DNA from: Cordylochernes scorpioides
Taxonomy: Eukaryota > Arthropoda > Arachnida > Pseudoscorpiones > Chernetidae
Reading direction: 5' to 3'
Assembly: GCA_030710605.1 (NCBI GenBank)
Contig: CP092880.1
Coordinates: 10,658,179 to 10,722,178, forward strand
DNA length: 64,000 bases
In this document: positions 9,010 through 19,883 of the stretch, in pieces
Layout of the letters: every line of letters starts with the position of its first letter
Position numbering within the stretch: position 1 is the stretch's first letter
Notes under the pieces: model-generated
Databases searched by the model: none
Seen by the model: only the letters and a program-made list of their open reading frames with translations
Told to the model about the DNA's origin: nothing
Made by a program: the position numbers and the translations under genes

Positions 9010-9880
9010 CCTCAGATGTCTCCATGCATCTCTATCACAGCAGCATTGTCCACTATCTTGGGTGTGTAAAGCAGCTGCTCCGGGTCTATGTCAATTTTCT
9101 GCAAGGCTTCGGGCATGAGAATATGTGGGTAGGTGTTAGTTCCACACCAGGACAGTTGTTGCATGTTCTATAGGTTCTTGTGCCATCTGGATGTATTGTC
9201 ATCCTTTATAATGTTTTGTTCTAAATCTTGTTATAGTTTTATTTTTCTCTCGGAGTTTATTTCACATTTTGATCTTTTCTTATTTTTTGTTTAATTATAT
9301 TGTATTTTGCAAAAGCATTAGCGTCAAATAATGACATTTGTTCTTTCCTTTGGCTCAACTTTCTGGCTTCCTTTGCAAATTCAACTGCCATTTCATTACC
9401 CCCGATCCAAACACTAGCAGGAATCCATTGTAGAATGCAGTTATTCTCCAATGATATCAGTTGAATAAGTAACGAATGTATTTTCTGTGTGATTATAGTA
9501 TTGCCCTTCTGAATTGCTTCTAGATCGGATATGAAGTCGTTGTACGGTATATTATAATTCCTTCTGCTTGATACAGGGATGGTTGGTTTAGGCATACATC
9601 AAGAGCTTTCCAGATAGCTGTCAGTTCACAAGTGAAGTTTGACGAAATCTTTCTTGGTCCTTCTTTGATTTTGATGTATGTTACATTTTGCAGTATTATG
9701 TTAATTCCAACCCCTCCATTACTTATGGTAAGGTCTGATGATCCATCTGTATATGCTGTTAAATAATTTATCTGATCGCATAAACCAATTGTGTCAAGTC
9801 CTTTCTTTTTATTGCAGGGTTCATTCAAGTTAAGATTGAACATTACATTTGATGGCAATGGGGTAGGAAATATTGGTTAT
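9010..9880 (-). pseudogene. LINE RNase H domain, copy 2
   Basis: The minus strand reads TAYTDGSSDLT, GGVGINIILQN, ELTAIWKALDV, then frameshifted ISDLEAIQKGN and WIPASVWIGGNEMA, matching copy 1 at 1546-2355. The catalytic serine-aspartate motif of copy 1 (YSDSIS) is disrupted here and the H of WIPAH has become S, so activity is lost. The region also contains several frameshifts toward the zinc finger. Confidence 0.8.
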
Positions 9881-10104
9881 TCTCGAATTTGAAATTCATT
9901 ATGTTTCATATTTATGCTCTTTCTAATTTTGTTGTCGTACTGAAGTGTTGAAGATCTTTTGAGCCTTTCTTTTTGTGTACAGTTTAAATAGGTTCTATGG
10001 GATATGTGTTCGGTTTCTTTAGTTTTTAAGCTATTGGTGAATTTTATGGTTTTTAATTGTCTTCTGCTTTCAAGTAGGTCTAGACCACATTCTTTCTGAA
10101 TTTT

Positions 10105-10664
10105 CTAATTGTTGGTATTTGAAACAGAACCAGTGATTAATTTGGCCGCTTTTGCTTGAACACTATCTAGTCTTCTTTTTAGTGGTGAACGTGAGGGAGT
10201 CCAAACAGGTGTTGCATATTCCATTTTTGGCCTTATTAAGGTGATATATGTTGTTCTGAGAATTTTGGGTTTTGCTCCCCAATTTGTTCCACATAGCCTT
10301 CTCAGAATGTTTAGGTTTCTGGTAGCTCTATTTGAGGTGCTAATTATGTGTTCTGTAAATCGCAATTCCTCATCAAGTATCACACCTAGGTCATTTGGAG
10401 ATCTAATTTTATCAATTATATGGTTTTTTTATCCTTATTTTGGAGTTAAATTCATGCCTTTTTTCCTGTCAGTGAAGGAGACCTATAGGTTTGTGTTTAT
10501 TGGGTTTATGGTCATTTTGAGTTTCATTGCCCACTTCTCCAGTCCTCTCATTGATGTGTTCAGTATTTTTCTGATATTTCTATACTGCTACCTGTGTGCC
10601 ATATGGCTATATAATCTGCATAACAGGCAACTTTTGTGTCTCCAGTGAGGATGGATGTTGTTAA
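10105..10664 (-). pseudogene. LINE reverse transcriptase C-terminal half
   Basis: Minus-strand blocks are GDTKVACYADY (the YADD catalytic motif with its second aspartate changed), IDKIRSPNDLGVILDEEL and the thumb LNILRRLCGTNWGAKPKILR with LIRPKMEYATPVWTP. The gypsy element splits this from the upstream RT part at 15072. The reading across the join, FSLYIN then TTSILTGDTK, is continuous RT apart from a one-base frame change. Confidence 0.8.
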
Positions 10665-10835
10665 TGTTGTGTCGTAATTAGATGTACAACAACTCAAACT
10701 TGACCATGACTCTTTTTTTAGCTCTTATTCTTTTCGTTTGGCCAACAAAAAAATTTCAATTTATATACACATATATTCTTACATAATGAGACTTTAAAGA
10801 ATGCAAATAATCTTCATCTATTTACATACACAACA
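10665..10835 (-). repeat. Gypsy 3' LTR
   Basis: On the plus strand it runs TGTTGTGTCGTAATTAG to ACACAACA, 171 bp. It matches the other LTR except for a roughly 24-bp stretch around TTTTTAGCTCTTATTC that is absent from the other. Confidence 0.85.
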
Positions 10836-11233
10836 CATCTCCCCCCTTAATAATACTCCAGTCGGTCTGGGGGTTTCCTGGCTCTCTGAGGTCTAGGACT
10901 GCGGACGAGAACTTGCACAGCGGCAGGCTCCGGTTTAGGAGTGCAAGAGGGCACGTGCACAGCAGCAGGCCCTGGTATAGGAGTGCAAGAGGGTACGTGC
11001 ACAGAAGCAGTCTCCTCCTTGTTTCCTGATGTAACCTCTGGAACCTCCTCTTCACTTTATTTCTGACTTCCACCTACAGGCTTCTCTCCTGATGTTCGAG
11101 GAAGTATCAAATTTCTTGTCTCCACTTGTTTCTTTCTCACAGGTCGCAATTGATTGATATGCCTCTTATACACGACGCCCTCGCAACTTATCAGGTAGTG
11201 ACGGTAGCTCAATAATTTCAAAATGGTACCTTT

Positions 11234-11907
11234 TTACCGTTTAGGTCCAGTTGCATAGTTGCGGAAATAAACCTCGCAACCTGTAGTAAACTGCTCCTGC
11301 CTTCTTACGGCCTCATGAAATACCTCTCGCGGATTTCCCATCTTGGTATTAAATTCGAGAATCTTGATCTTAAACTTCTCTTCATTAGCAGTTCCGCGGG
11401 GGAATTCCTTTATTACAGTTTGGGGGAATGCTCTAAAAACAAATAGGAATCTTTGTAGATTCGTCTCTAAATCATCCTTCCCATTATTCTTTCTCAAACT
11501 CTTTTAAACTCTCTTACATATCTCTCAGCTAAAACATTTGTATTAGGATTATACGGACTGGTCTTAGTGTGCCGTATACCATTCATTTTGGTAAATTTCT
11601 CGAATTCACCGAAGACAAACTGTCTTCCGTTATCTGTAACCAAAAATTAGGGCAATCCAAATCTGACAAAAATTTCTCTAAGATGATTTAAAATCGTTTT
11701 GATGGTAATATCTTTGATGATAAAAATTTCTATCCACTTTCAGTATGCGTCCACGAGAACCAAAAACATTCTTCCCATGAACGGACCCGCTAGATCAAGA
11801 AGAAGTCGATGCCACGGTTTTTCGGTGAAGTCCATTCCGAGATGGTAGCCGGGGGCATGCTAGCCGATTCTTGGCATACTCTACATTCTCTAGTTAACTC
11901 CTCGATG
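11234..11907 (-). pseudogene. Gypsy integrase core and C-terminus (broken)
   Basis: The minus strand carries LQRFLFVFRAFPQTV and RREVFHEAV-like C-terminal blocks (11234-11497) and degenerate core motifs further upstream up to the zinc-binding segment at 11908. Stops and frameshifts break the core, so the DDE residues cannot all be placed in one frame. Confidence 0.6.
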
Positions 11908-12135
11908 TTACTGTCTATGCCTGGCCACCAGAAAATACCGTCTGGCAATCATCTTCATTTTAACAATCCCCATGTGTATTTCATGCAAGTCATTCAAAAT
12001 TAAAGATCTTAATTTTTGTGGAATTACCACTCTTTCACGCCATTGAAGACAACCAAACTCCAAATTTAATTCCTCATTGATCTTATAATGAGGAGCTAGT
12101 TGATTTTCCCTCGGTACCCTTGTGAATTTCCACAC
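11908..12135 (-). pseudogene. Gypsy integrase zinc-binding region
   Basis: The minus strand reads RERVVIPQKLRSLILNDLHE then IHMGIVKMKMIARRYF, the H-H half of the HHCC zinc domain that precedes gypsy integrase cores. The CC pair follows out of frame (VWWPGID-like sequence near 11920). It is linked upstream to RNase H. Confidence 0.7.
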
Positions 12136-12600
12136 AGTTGCCTTCTCTTACATTCCTTAATACTATAGAAAGTATTTTATCTTGGGGCGTCTCATATGCC
12201 ACCTCCATAAAAGAGAACGGTACCTCATTCAACTTCCTGAGAAGAAGTACCTGGTCTTCATCATGAGACTCCCTGACACTCGATTCTAAAGGAAGACGTG
12301 ACAATGCGTCAACATTGGAATTATCACTAGTTTTTCGAAATTCCACATTATAATTATATGCAGCTAATTTTAAGGGCCATCTTTTAATTCTGGATGATGC
12401 ACATATGGGAATTGGTTTATGAGGTGAATATATATGAATTAAGGGTCGGTTGTCTGTGACCAATACAAATTTTGGTCCCAGTAAGTATTGTCTGAATTTC
12501 TCAACGCCAAAAGTTATGCTTAACGCTTTCTTTTCTAGTTGAGAGAAAGTTTTTCCGCTTCAGTTAATGTTCTAGAAGCAAAAGCTATAGGGCATTCTTC
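12083..12600 (-). pseudogene. Gypsy RNase H
   Basis: The minus strand gives EKKALSITFGVEKFRQYLLG (frameshifted) then VTDNRPLIHIY and RIKRWPLKLAAYNYNVEF, followed by SNVDALSRLPL, the stereotyped gypsy RNase H to integrase transition. It degrades the RNA template. The frame changes near 12480. Confidence 0.8.
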
Positions 12601-12964
12601 CTTTCTATCATTTCTATGACTCAGAAATACGCCTAGTCAATAGTCCATTAATATTGATTTACATTTTTAAAATAACATTCGAAAATTTTTCGTCCAATTC
12701 CATCTACAATTTTTATTCAAAAGTTGATAGAATAGCGCTAAAATGTTTGCTATATTCTTTATGAATCTATAATAATAAATTACGAGTCCTATCAAAGATC
12801 TTAATTGCGAAACATTCTTTAGGTTCAGGCGCCTCTATCACTGCTTTAATTTTATTTTCTAAGGGATGCAGTCCATATTTATCCATTTTAAACCCTGAAT
12901 ATTCCACCGATTTCTTTTTAAATTTACATTTATATCTGTTTAACTTTAAACCTTTTTTTAGCGA

Positions 12965-13683
12965 TCATCTAAACACTAGATCCAACTTTTGTTCATGATC
13001 TCCAAAGTCTTTTCGTGCAACCAAAATATCATCTATGTAGCAGGCCACACCTGGCAAATCAGCAAATAGACCTTCCATAATCCTCTGAAATTTATTTGGT
13101 GCTACCGCTACGTCATATGGTAGTCTTTTATAAGAAAACAACCTCTTTGTTGTGTTTATATCAACAACAGCTTTGGCTTCTTCCGCTAACATTACTTGTA
13201 AGTAAGCCTGTGATAGGTCTAGAGTCGAAAGTACGGTGCTTGTAGATAATTTTGAAAAGATCTCATTGATCGATGGAATGGGATACCTATCTAATTCTAT
13301 TGCTTTATTAGCTGTACATCTAAAATCACCACATATCCTTACACTACCATCCTTTTTTGATACTGGTACTATTGGAACGGTCCAATATGCATGAACTATA
13401 GGTTCTAAAATGCCAGAATTCAATAAACGATCATTATCATTCTCTACCTTGTTTTCAGAGAGAAAGGTAAACCTCTGGCCTTACAAAACACAGGAGTCAC
13501 ATCCTTTTTTAAATTAAAATTTATTTTAACATCCTTTAGACATCCCAAATATTTGTTAAACAAATCTGCATATCTATCCATCAAACTATTTCTATTAGAT
13601 TCATTATTTATATTTTCAATGCTAAACAATCTAGAATAATCAAGTTTTAACTGTTTGAGCCATTCTCTTTCTAACAAAATCAC
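12965..13683 (-). pseudogene. Gypsy reverse transcriptase
   Basis: Blocks in order on the minus strand: ILEPIVHAYWTVPIVPVSKKDGSVRICGDF, STLDLSQAYLQVML (catalytic D), FSYKRLPYDVAVAPNKFQRIM, and YIDDILVARKD (the Y-x-DD catalytic pair). The upstream frame 13444-13683 supplies the N-terminal portion with the GCLKDVKINFNLKKDVTPVF segment. A frameshift near 13435 separates the two. Confidence 0.85.
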
Positions 13684-13691
13684 CTGGAATT

Positions 13692-13985
13692 TTAATTTAC
13701 AACTATTAATCGTAAATATTGGTTGGCTTCTTTTACAAAAACATTTCTTCGCCCTATAATCTCTATTGATTTACCACAAAAGGATTTTAATCTTAAATTT
13801 GTTGGAAATAATTTTTTACCTTGCCAATAAATCTTATAAATATCTTTGGATATTAACGTAACTGGACTTCCTGTATCAATTGTAAAGCACACATAATAAT
13901 CATCTACTGTTAAATTTATTGTGGCATCAGTTTTGCCCTGTACATAATATATAGAGTCCTCTTGTACAAATTTACATCCCCACAT
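13692..13985 (-). pseudogene. Gypsy aspartic protease
   Basis: The minus strand contains CFTIDTGSPVTLISKDIY, the DTGS active site of retroviral-type aspartic proteases, and IEIIGRRNVFV further on. The protease would mature the gag-pol polyprotein. A short zinc-knuckle-like stretch may sit at about 14020-14110 but is too frameshifted to call. Confidence 0.8.
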
Positions 13986-14231
13986 TTTTTAATAGCTTTG
14001 CAGACCCTACTTAAATGACCAGGTTTTTTTACATTTTAAAACAAGTATTTGTTCTATGAGGGCAAACAGAGGGCACGTGTGAATGTCTTTCACCACATCT
14101 ATAACACATTATTTCTCACCTTTGCCTGAAAGGCCTATGCTGCACCATACTATTATTGTACTCACCCTTTTTATCTTTTCCATTCACAGGGGATATCTTG
14201 GCCACTAATTTATCTTGTAATTCTCTTGTAT

Positions 14232-14657
14232 TTATCTCCGCCAGTTCGAACGAGATCGCCACTGCAAAACTTTATCCAGGGTGACATCGTCGTTTTCTTG
14301 TAGTAGCTTCTTTTGCAGGCTTTCCAACTGGATTCCAGCCACAAAACGGTCTCGCATCATGGTTCCCAGCATATCGCCGAAATTACAATTTATTGCTAAA
14401 TGTTTCAATTCTCTAAGATATTCCGAAATTGATTCTCCTTCCTGTTGAATTCTCTTTAAAAATCTGCATCGCTGTGGTAGCACATTCTTCTTTGGATCCA
14501 AATGCAGCTTAATTCTTTGAATGATAGTATCATAGGGTTGATCTTTTATTACCAGAAAGAAAATGTCGTTTCCCTGCTTCAAAGTTTCAGAATCTGGCAG
14601 CGAGGTAAAAATCAGCACTTTAATCTCCTCCTTCAGATGCCAAAAAGAAAGCCTCAA
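14232..14657 (-). pseudogene. Gypsy gag fragment
   Basis: The minus strand reads SFWHLKEEIKVLIFTSLPDSETLKQ..., then QRCRFLKRIQQEGESISEYLRELKHLAINCNFG, a typical gypsy capsid block (the Retrotrans_gag region), and MMRDRFVAGIQLESLQKKLL. Capsid protein forms the virus-like particle. N-terminal sequence up to the 5' LTR is degraded. Confidence 0.75.
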
Positions 14658-14865
14658 ATTTGTTTACAAAAAGATCGAAGTGTCCTCCACTGGGCTATAG
14701 CATCTAAAAGGTACTATTAACTTTGAACTTGTCATGCTGATCTTTTCTACTCCTTTGTTTTCTTGATCCAGATAGTTTAAAAGATGTATTTGTTATACTT
14801 GCATAGACGCCGCTTTCCTCAGCTTTTTACTGGCTCTGTTGATCGCGCATCCTCGTCGCCACTTT

Positions 14866-15066
14866 TGTTGTGTCGTAATTAGATGTACAAGAGCTCAAAC
14901 TTGACCATGGCCAACAACAAATGTCCAATTTATATATACATATATTTTTACATAATGAGGCTTTAAATGATACAAATAATATTCATCTATTTGTAAAACG
15001 AAAATAGCAAATATACCGCGAATTATATTGTATTTAAAAAAAATTCATCTATTTACATAAACAATA
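14866..15066 (-). repeat. Gypsy 5' LTR with small insertion
   Basis: Starts TGTTGTGTCGTAATTAG and ends CATAAACAATA, where the terminal CA has decayed to TA. About 60 bp (near 14989-15050) not present in the partner LTR includes GTAAAACGAAAATAGC and ACCGCGAAT, which resemble the family-B fold-back arm. It is flanked by the repeated ATTCATCTATTT. Confidence 0.8.
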
Positions 15067-15071
15067 GTTAA

Positions 15072-15870
15072 TATATAGCGAGAAGAGTAGAGGACTGAGC
15101 ACAGATCCCTGAGGTACACCAGCCCATGTTCTTCGGTCCTTGGAAAATGTTCCATTGACCCGAACCTTTACCCTTCTTCCCCTTAAGAAGTCTGCAATCC
15201 AGATTAAGGTTTTTCCTCTTACTCCGATGTTGTGCAGCCTTTCAAATAATTTCTACACTCGATCGATCAAAAGCTGAGGTCATATTCAGGAATACGGCCG
15301 TTGTCTTCTTTGGCGGTTTTTCCTAGAAATCTATTATTGATTGACAGAAGTAGAACTGTTTATCAGTTGTACAGTGACTGGATCTTTAGGCAGTTTGGTA
15401 GAAGTTTATTTTATTATTGTTAGTGAGCCAGACTATGAGCCTAGAGTGGATAATTCATTCTGTTATTTTACAAAGTATGCTGGTAAGAGCAATTGGCCGA
15501 TAGTTCTTGCATTCCTTGGCATCTTTGGTTTCAGCATTGGCACTATAATTGATATCTTCCAATTCTTTGGTAGTTTACCAGTTTTCCATGAAATGTTCAG
15601 TATTCGTAGGAGTTGATTTTTAGCTTTGTCTCCAAATTGTTTAATAATTTGACCAAAGATTAGAGCATCTCCAGGTTACATCTTGGATTTAACTTTCCTA
15701 TTGAGGAGTTTAGCTCATTCAGTGTGAAGTCTCTCGAGTAAATATCTTGTTGATGGTAATTTCTTGCTTGTTTAACTAACCTGTTTACATTATTTTTTAG
15801 AGTCCTGCCTTCATTCGTATAGCTGAGTCTGGAAGTGCTTGAAAGATATTCAGCAATTATTTCAGCCATC
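15072..15870 (-). pseudogene. LINE reverse transcriptase N-terminal half
   Basis: Minus-strand pieces include RDFTLNELNSSIGKLNPRCN (15660-15869), ISWKTGKLPKNWK (frameshifted, about 15560) and FLNMTSAFDRSSVEII with FSLYIN next to the gypsy insertion. These are RT fingers, motif A and motif B regions. The gypsy element separates them from the YADD half at 10105-10664. Confidence 0.75.
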
Positions 15871-16324
15871 TGTTTGTTCGTTCTCGCTATTCATATCGGT
15901 TAGAGTAATGGAGGATTAGTGTTGGTTTTGATTGTTTAATAACACTAATTAAATTCCAGTGATGGCTTTCCTTTTTTGGATCCATTTTTTTCGCAGAATT
16001 CTGCCCATTTTTCCTCTCTCTCTTGTTTGAATATCCAAATTTTTTGTTCTATTTTGTGACTAATTTCAATGAGTTCCTTTATGATTTCTTCAGTCTTATT
16101 TGTTTTAAGAAGTTGATTGAGTTTGTCTCTCTCTGCAATCATTGCCTCGATATTGTGGTCCTTCCAGTAAAGTATTCACAGGTCTTTACGTCTACCTCTA
16201 GGTATCGATACTTTTACAGCTTTGGATATGTTCGTAGAGAATTTTTCCAATTTTTTGTCAATCGTTTTGTGATTTAATTCTTCTTTGCACAGTTCTTCAA
16301 GCTTTTCTGTGATTTTTTTCCAGT
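15871..16324 (-). pseudogene. LINE endonuclease-RT linker
   Basis: The minus strand encodes a charged, probably helical segment (IAERDKLNQLLKTNKTEEII...IWIFKQEREEKWAEFCEK), the kind of linker that lies between endonuclease and RT in this LINE class. A frameshifted extension continues to the SINE insertion at 16338. Confidence 0.6.
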
Positions 16325-16337
16325 GAGCTTTTATTCT

Positions 16338-16740
16338 AAAATACAATATAACGCAGCTGATGATTGTAAAACGAAAATTGCAATTATACCGCGAATGTTT
16401 CTTTTAAACAAAAATCGAAATTTATTTCAAAGAGAAATAACGACCATTTCTAACTTTAAGGATGAAGTATGAAAGGGTGAAAATATGAAGAGTAATGGCG
16501 AACGGAAAAATTCGCGGTATAATTGCAATTTTCGTTTTACAATCATCAGCCGCGTTATATTGTATTTTAAATTACTTTATATAATATTTACGAACGGAAA
16601 AATATGTCCAGGGTAGCCTAGTGGACATGGCATCTGCCCGGTAAGCGGAAGGTCGTGGGTTCGATTCCCGCCCCTGGACACTTTTATTTTTCCGTTCGCC
16701 ATTACTCTACATATTTTCACCCTTTCATACTTCATCCTTA
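16338..16740 (+). mobile_element. tRNA-derived fold-back SINE (family B)
   Basis: The 403-bp insertion is bracketed by the 13-bp duplication GAGCTTTTATTCT (16325-16337 and 16741-16753), the mark of LINE-mediated retroposition. It contains a tRNA-like segment at 16607-16679 and two inverted repeats: arms at 16338-16396 and 16511-16570 (TACCGCGAA...TTCGCGGTA), and flanks around GGCGAACGGAAAAA and TTTTTCCGTTCGCC. Relatives are at 2937-3655 and 27310-27690. Confidence 0.85.
16607..16679 (+). pseudogene. tRNA-like SINE head, GGT anticodon position
   Basis: Cloverleaf parts: acceptor TCCAGGG with CCCTGGA, T8 and A9, D stem GCC with GGC, anticodon stem TCTGC with GCGGA, seven-base loop CCGGTAA, T stem GTGGG with CCCGC and box B GGTTCGATTCC. 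The loop would place GGT at the anticodon, but position 33 is C rather than the nearly invariant T. It also lies inside a mobile repeat, so it is called tRNA-derived rather than a working tRNA gene. Confidence 0.75.
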
Positions 16741-16753
16741 GAGCTTTTATTCT

Positions 16754-17450
16754 GTTGGAAATTCTCAATTTTGAATTTTATGGTTGTTAAAATTGTGTGG
16801 TCTGTGGTCACTGATTGCACTTTTCAGAATTTTCCATTGTGTTGTAGGTGCGATATTGTAATTTATCGCTGTGATGTCTATTGCGGATTCTGTGCCTGTG
16901 GACCTGGATAGATAGGTGTTATTTTCGTTATTTAACGGTGTAAGGTCGAGGTCGGTTAGCATGTCCTCAATCTGCTGACCTTTGTTATCCTGGAAAGGTG
17001 ATCCCCAAGTTGGTCTTTCGGCGTTAAAATCACCAAGTATGATTGCGATATCCGAAGACGCTTCACTTAATGTCTCTATCAGGCCTGTATTGATGCTAGT
17101 ATTATCGTGGTCATAAACATTTATGATTGGAATTGTTTTATCTGTAAGATAGATTTCTATTGCCTGAGCTTCTGTCGTGCTTTCTCTAGGCTTACTCTGA
17201 TTATAGGCGTTTTCCTTAAATTTGATTTCTAGAGTTTTAATCAAAACGACAAGTCCTCCTCCGAATTTTCCCGGTCTGTCCTTTCGTAGTGTTGTGTAAT
17301 CTTTGATATTGAATCTCAGATTCTGATTCAATTTTGTCTCCTGAAGACAGGTAATATGTACATTGTTGTCACAGAGAAGACAAGTCAGCTCTTTATTTTC
17401 CTCTGGGTACCATTTATATTGAGTTGTAGTAGATTGAATTGTGTCCTCGT
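16754..17450 (-). pseudogene. LINE endonuclease, copy 2
   Basis: The minus strand begins FNLLQLNINGTQRKIKELTC, then (after a frame change near 17350) LQETKLNQNLRF, GKFGGGLVVLIK, IPIINVYDHD, AIILGDFNAERPTWGS, ESAIDITAI and SDHRPH. These are all the signature blocks of an apurinic-type LINE endonuclease, including the C-terminal SDH. It nicks the target. It is clearly divergent from the fragment at 1132-1545, so the two LINE copies may belong to different subfamilies or one may be chimeric. Confidence 0.85.
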
Positions 17451-17542
17451 AGTAGATTTCTCATCATGAGCTCGAGCTGCAGCTCCTGACGCGGCGGTTA
17501 CCCCGGACGCGGTAGCATTACTTTAGATATCAGTTAGGCTCT

Positions 17543-17660
17543 TCATTTGAAGATGGGTGCCGTTGAAACGTTAGTCATCTTGGAAACGAACCAGAATTTG
17601 GTCAAATATTCCAAGGGTCCAGGGAGGACCGCAAGGAAGTGTGGTCGGACTTCTTCCCTT
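17543..17660 (+). repeat. Repeat W, also at 60660-60785
   Basis: The segment GATGGGTGCCGTTG through GGTCGGACTTCTTCCC recurs on the minus strand at 60660-60785. In both places it lies at the 5' side of a LINE 3' segment and in antisense to it. It may be LINE 5' sequence inverted by twin priming. No protein family is recognised. Confidence 0.5.
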
Positions 17661-17666
17661 CCCCCT

Positions 17667-18790
17667 GGAATGCCGTCAATACAGGATAAAGCACTCTTGG
17701 TGAATTTTTTAAATTGTGATTCAGAATCTGCCACTGAAGCTTTACGAGCGTTTCGTCCTTTAAAGGTATTCGAAGCGGTAAAGGACCAATGAGTTGCTAC
17801 TCTCTAAAGCGATTGATTAAAAGTTTTGAGGAAACTGGATCTCTGGAAACAAAACCTCGGAGTGGAAGACCATCGACATGCAAGTCAGTGGCTGTTACGG
17901 TTTTGCAGAATGCTGAAGCTATTGAAACGTTATCCACGTATGGAGAAGTAAGTGCTAGACAAGTTTCTCGACAAACGGGGATTTCGTATGGAACAGTTTG
18001 GAGAGATCACACATTTAGAATTTTTCTATAAAAATACCCTAACAAAATTCAAAGTTTTCATGATTTGAAAGTCAGCGATTTTGAGAAGCGTCAAGAATTC
18101 GCTGCATGGGTTTTCAGGCAAATTGATATTGATGGAAACTGGCTGTCAAATGTTCTAAGAACAGATGATGCTCACTTTTATCTAAAGGGAGAATTTAACA
18201 TTCAAAACTGCCTCATTTTGGCAACAGAAGCCCCTAGGAATTTTACAGAAATACCACTTCATCAGCACAGAGTTACAGTTTTGTGTGGGTTCACTTCTTC
18301 TTTTATTTTTGGGCCAATTCTCTTTGAAAATATCAATGGAAGAACTTTTAAAACCGTTTTTGTAACTGGTGAACGTTATGTTCAACTTTTGAGAGAAAAG
18401 GTTATTCTCATATTGCAGGACAGACAAGCACTAAGCGAAATAACATTCATGCAAGATGGAGGACCTCCTCATATCTCCCGCGGTGCCAAACAATTGCTGA
18501 AGGATACGTTCGGTGAAATTCGTTGATAAGTCGCCACTTTATATACCAGTGGCCTCCAATATCACCAGACTTGACGCCTTACAATTTCGGTTATGGGGGT
18601 ACATTAAGTCGCGTTTTTATCGATGCCGGCCTACCACATTGGCCATGTTGAAGGCTTCTATCAGATGGCACGTTTAATAATTTTCAACTATTTAATTGTG
18701 ACCATTCTGTCATCTATCGTCTGCAGGCGGTGTTTGAGAATGAAGTGCGCCACATTGAGCAAGAATTGTGACCTAATACAAGAGAGAAGG
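17667..18790 (+). pseudogene. Mariner-type transposase with DUF4817-like N-terminus
   Basis: Plus-strand pieces in different frames: DKALLVNFLNCDSESATEALRAF (the DUF4817-type helix-turn-helix), LKRLIKSFEETGSLETKPRSGRPS, SARQVSRQTGISYGTVWR, then VLRTDDAHFYLKG (first catalytic D), FMQDGGPPHIS (second D) and QWPPISPDLTPYNF (third D), giving a DDD triad of the IS630-Tc1-mariner group. Stops or frameshifts near 17790, 18031 and 18524 inactivate it. No terminal repeats were found. The run upstream from 17547 is open in frame but belongs to repeat W. Confidence 0.8.
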
Positions 18791-19479
18791 CAGTTACCTC
18801 ATGTGTTATATTTTGCAGCTCTTTGTTTTGGGTTATGGGAATAATAAATGCTGTCCTCACATATTGACTCTTTTTTTTTCTGTGAACAGTATTTTTTTTG
18901 TTAATCATTTGCCCACATCTTATATTATGTCGTGCAGGCCAAAGTGTTATAACTTCTCGAATAACACTGCTATACACAATTTTAACCCTTATGTTTAGTT
19001 TATCGCTTTTCGCCCATTAGAAAAAATAGCATAAGGAATATTCTCTGTATCCCGCCCAACTTTAGAAATTTTGCGCAAAAAATAATACAAAATGATTTTA
19101 CTACCACGTTTTTTCAACGCAAAAGGTCGATTTAAAAATGATTTTTTTTGAGGGGATACATTTTCAAAATTATGTACAGTATAATAAACAATGATAACAT
19201 TTGACAAACCCATAGGCTATTTGGAATAAAGCACGACAAATATATTTTGTCACTCCCCTCTATATTTCATCTTTGTATCATGACAAATATCCAGGTAAAT
19301 AGTCAAGTGTCGCCAATTAGTCAAGAAACTATACATTCCTTATAGCACGAAATCCTATTAGTAGTGTTATCATAATTTTTGGTACTATATTAACATTTCA
19401 AAAATCGTGTATTGATATCAGTAGTTATTTTCAAACATTCATTCTATTTCACAAAACTCCATCTAAAATATAAATATTT
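18791..19479. other. No recognisable gene
   Basis: AT-rich DNA between the mariner remnant and the LINE tail. It may include mariner 3' sequence. No repeat shared with the rest of the window was noticed. Confidence 0.4.
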
Positions 19480-19879
19480 TTTTGCTACATGTTTTAATTT
19501 GCATATACCTATTTTACATATCTCAGATTGTATTTAAAAATCGTTAACCATTTCTTCTAACTTTTGGCGTAATGGTGTTTTATTAATTTATCATTTGATA
19601 TTATTTGGGTTCTTTCCTGGTATTCAAAAAGGAAAAATGCGTGTCGTTCAGTTATATTTTTCAATTTATCAAACAATTTGGCCGCTTAATAGCTGATTCT
19701 GGTAGAGCGCCATCTAGCGAATAAAGTTGTAACCAAAATCAATTTCGAAATTTTCATTATTTGCCATAAAAAATCCCATTGCATCCTGAACACAATGGTG
19801 TTTACCGCATTGCCCTAGCGCAAATATTCGCGGAGTTATTAATTTTTAAAGTTGTGCGGGACTTTTGGATCACCCTGTA
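19480..19879 (+). repeat. LINE 3' UTR only, copy 3
   Basis: Matches the tails at 2466-2889 and 8402-8810 from ATCTAAAATAT to GGATCACCCTGTAT, with no upstream LINE sequence. It is best read as a severely 5'-truncated LINE insertion. A weakly conserved open frame on the minus strand is broken here by a stop, so it is not coding. Confidence 0.7.
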
Positions 19880-19883
19880 TTAC

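Larger units (their letters stand above)
10665..15066 (-). mobile_element. Ty3/gypsy LTR retrotransposon
   Basis: Complete by structure: LTRs at 10665-10835 and 14866-15066, a GTTAA target duplication at 10660-10664 and 15067-15071, a purine-rich tract next to the 3' LTR (10836-10850, CCCCCC on the plus strand) and a primer-binding site starting TGGCGACGAG just inside the 5' LTR (14851-14861). Gene order on the minus strand is gag, protease, RT, RNase H, integrase, the Ty3/gypsy order. Stops and frameshifts throughout make it defective. It lies within the RT gene of the LINE around it. Confidence 0.9.
8402..17530 (-). mobile_element. RNase H-type LINE, copy 2, with nested gypsy and SINE
   Basis: On the minus strand, in order from right to left: endonuclease (16754-17450), linker (15871-16324), reverse transcriptase (15072-15870 and 10105-10664), RNase H (9010-9880) and 3' UTR (8402-8990). 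A gypsy element (10665-15066) and a SINE (16338-16740) interrupt it, each with a target duplication. Removing both leaves roughly 4.3 kb, a plausible near-full-length ORF2-type LINE. Many frameshifts and stops show it is old. Confidence 0.8.

Noticed and set aside
16607..16679. Functional tRNA-Thr gene
   Set aside because: Position 33 is C instead of T, and the segment lies inside a retroposed repeat with a 13-bp target duplication.
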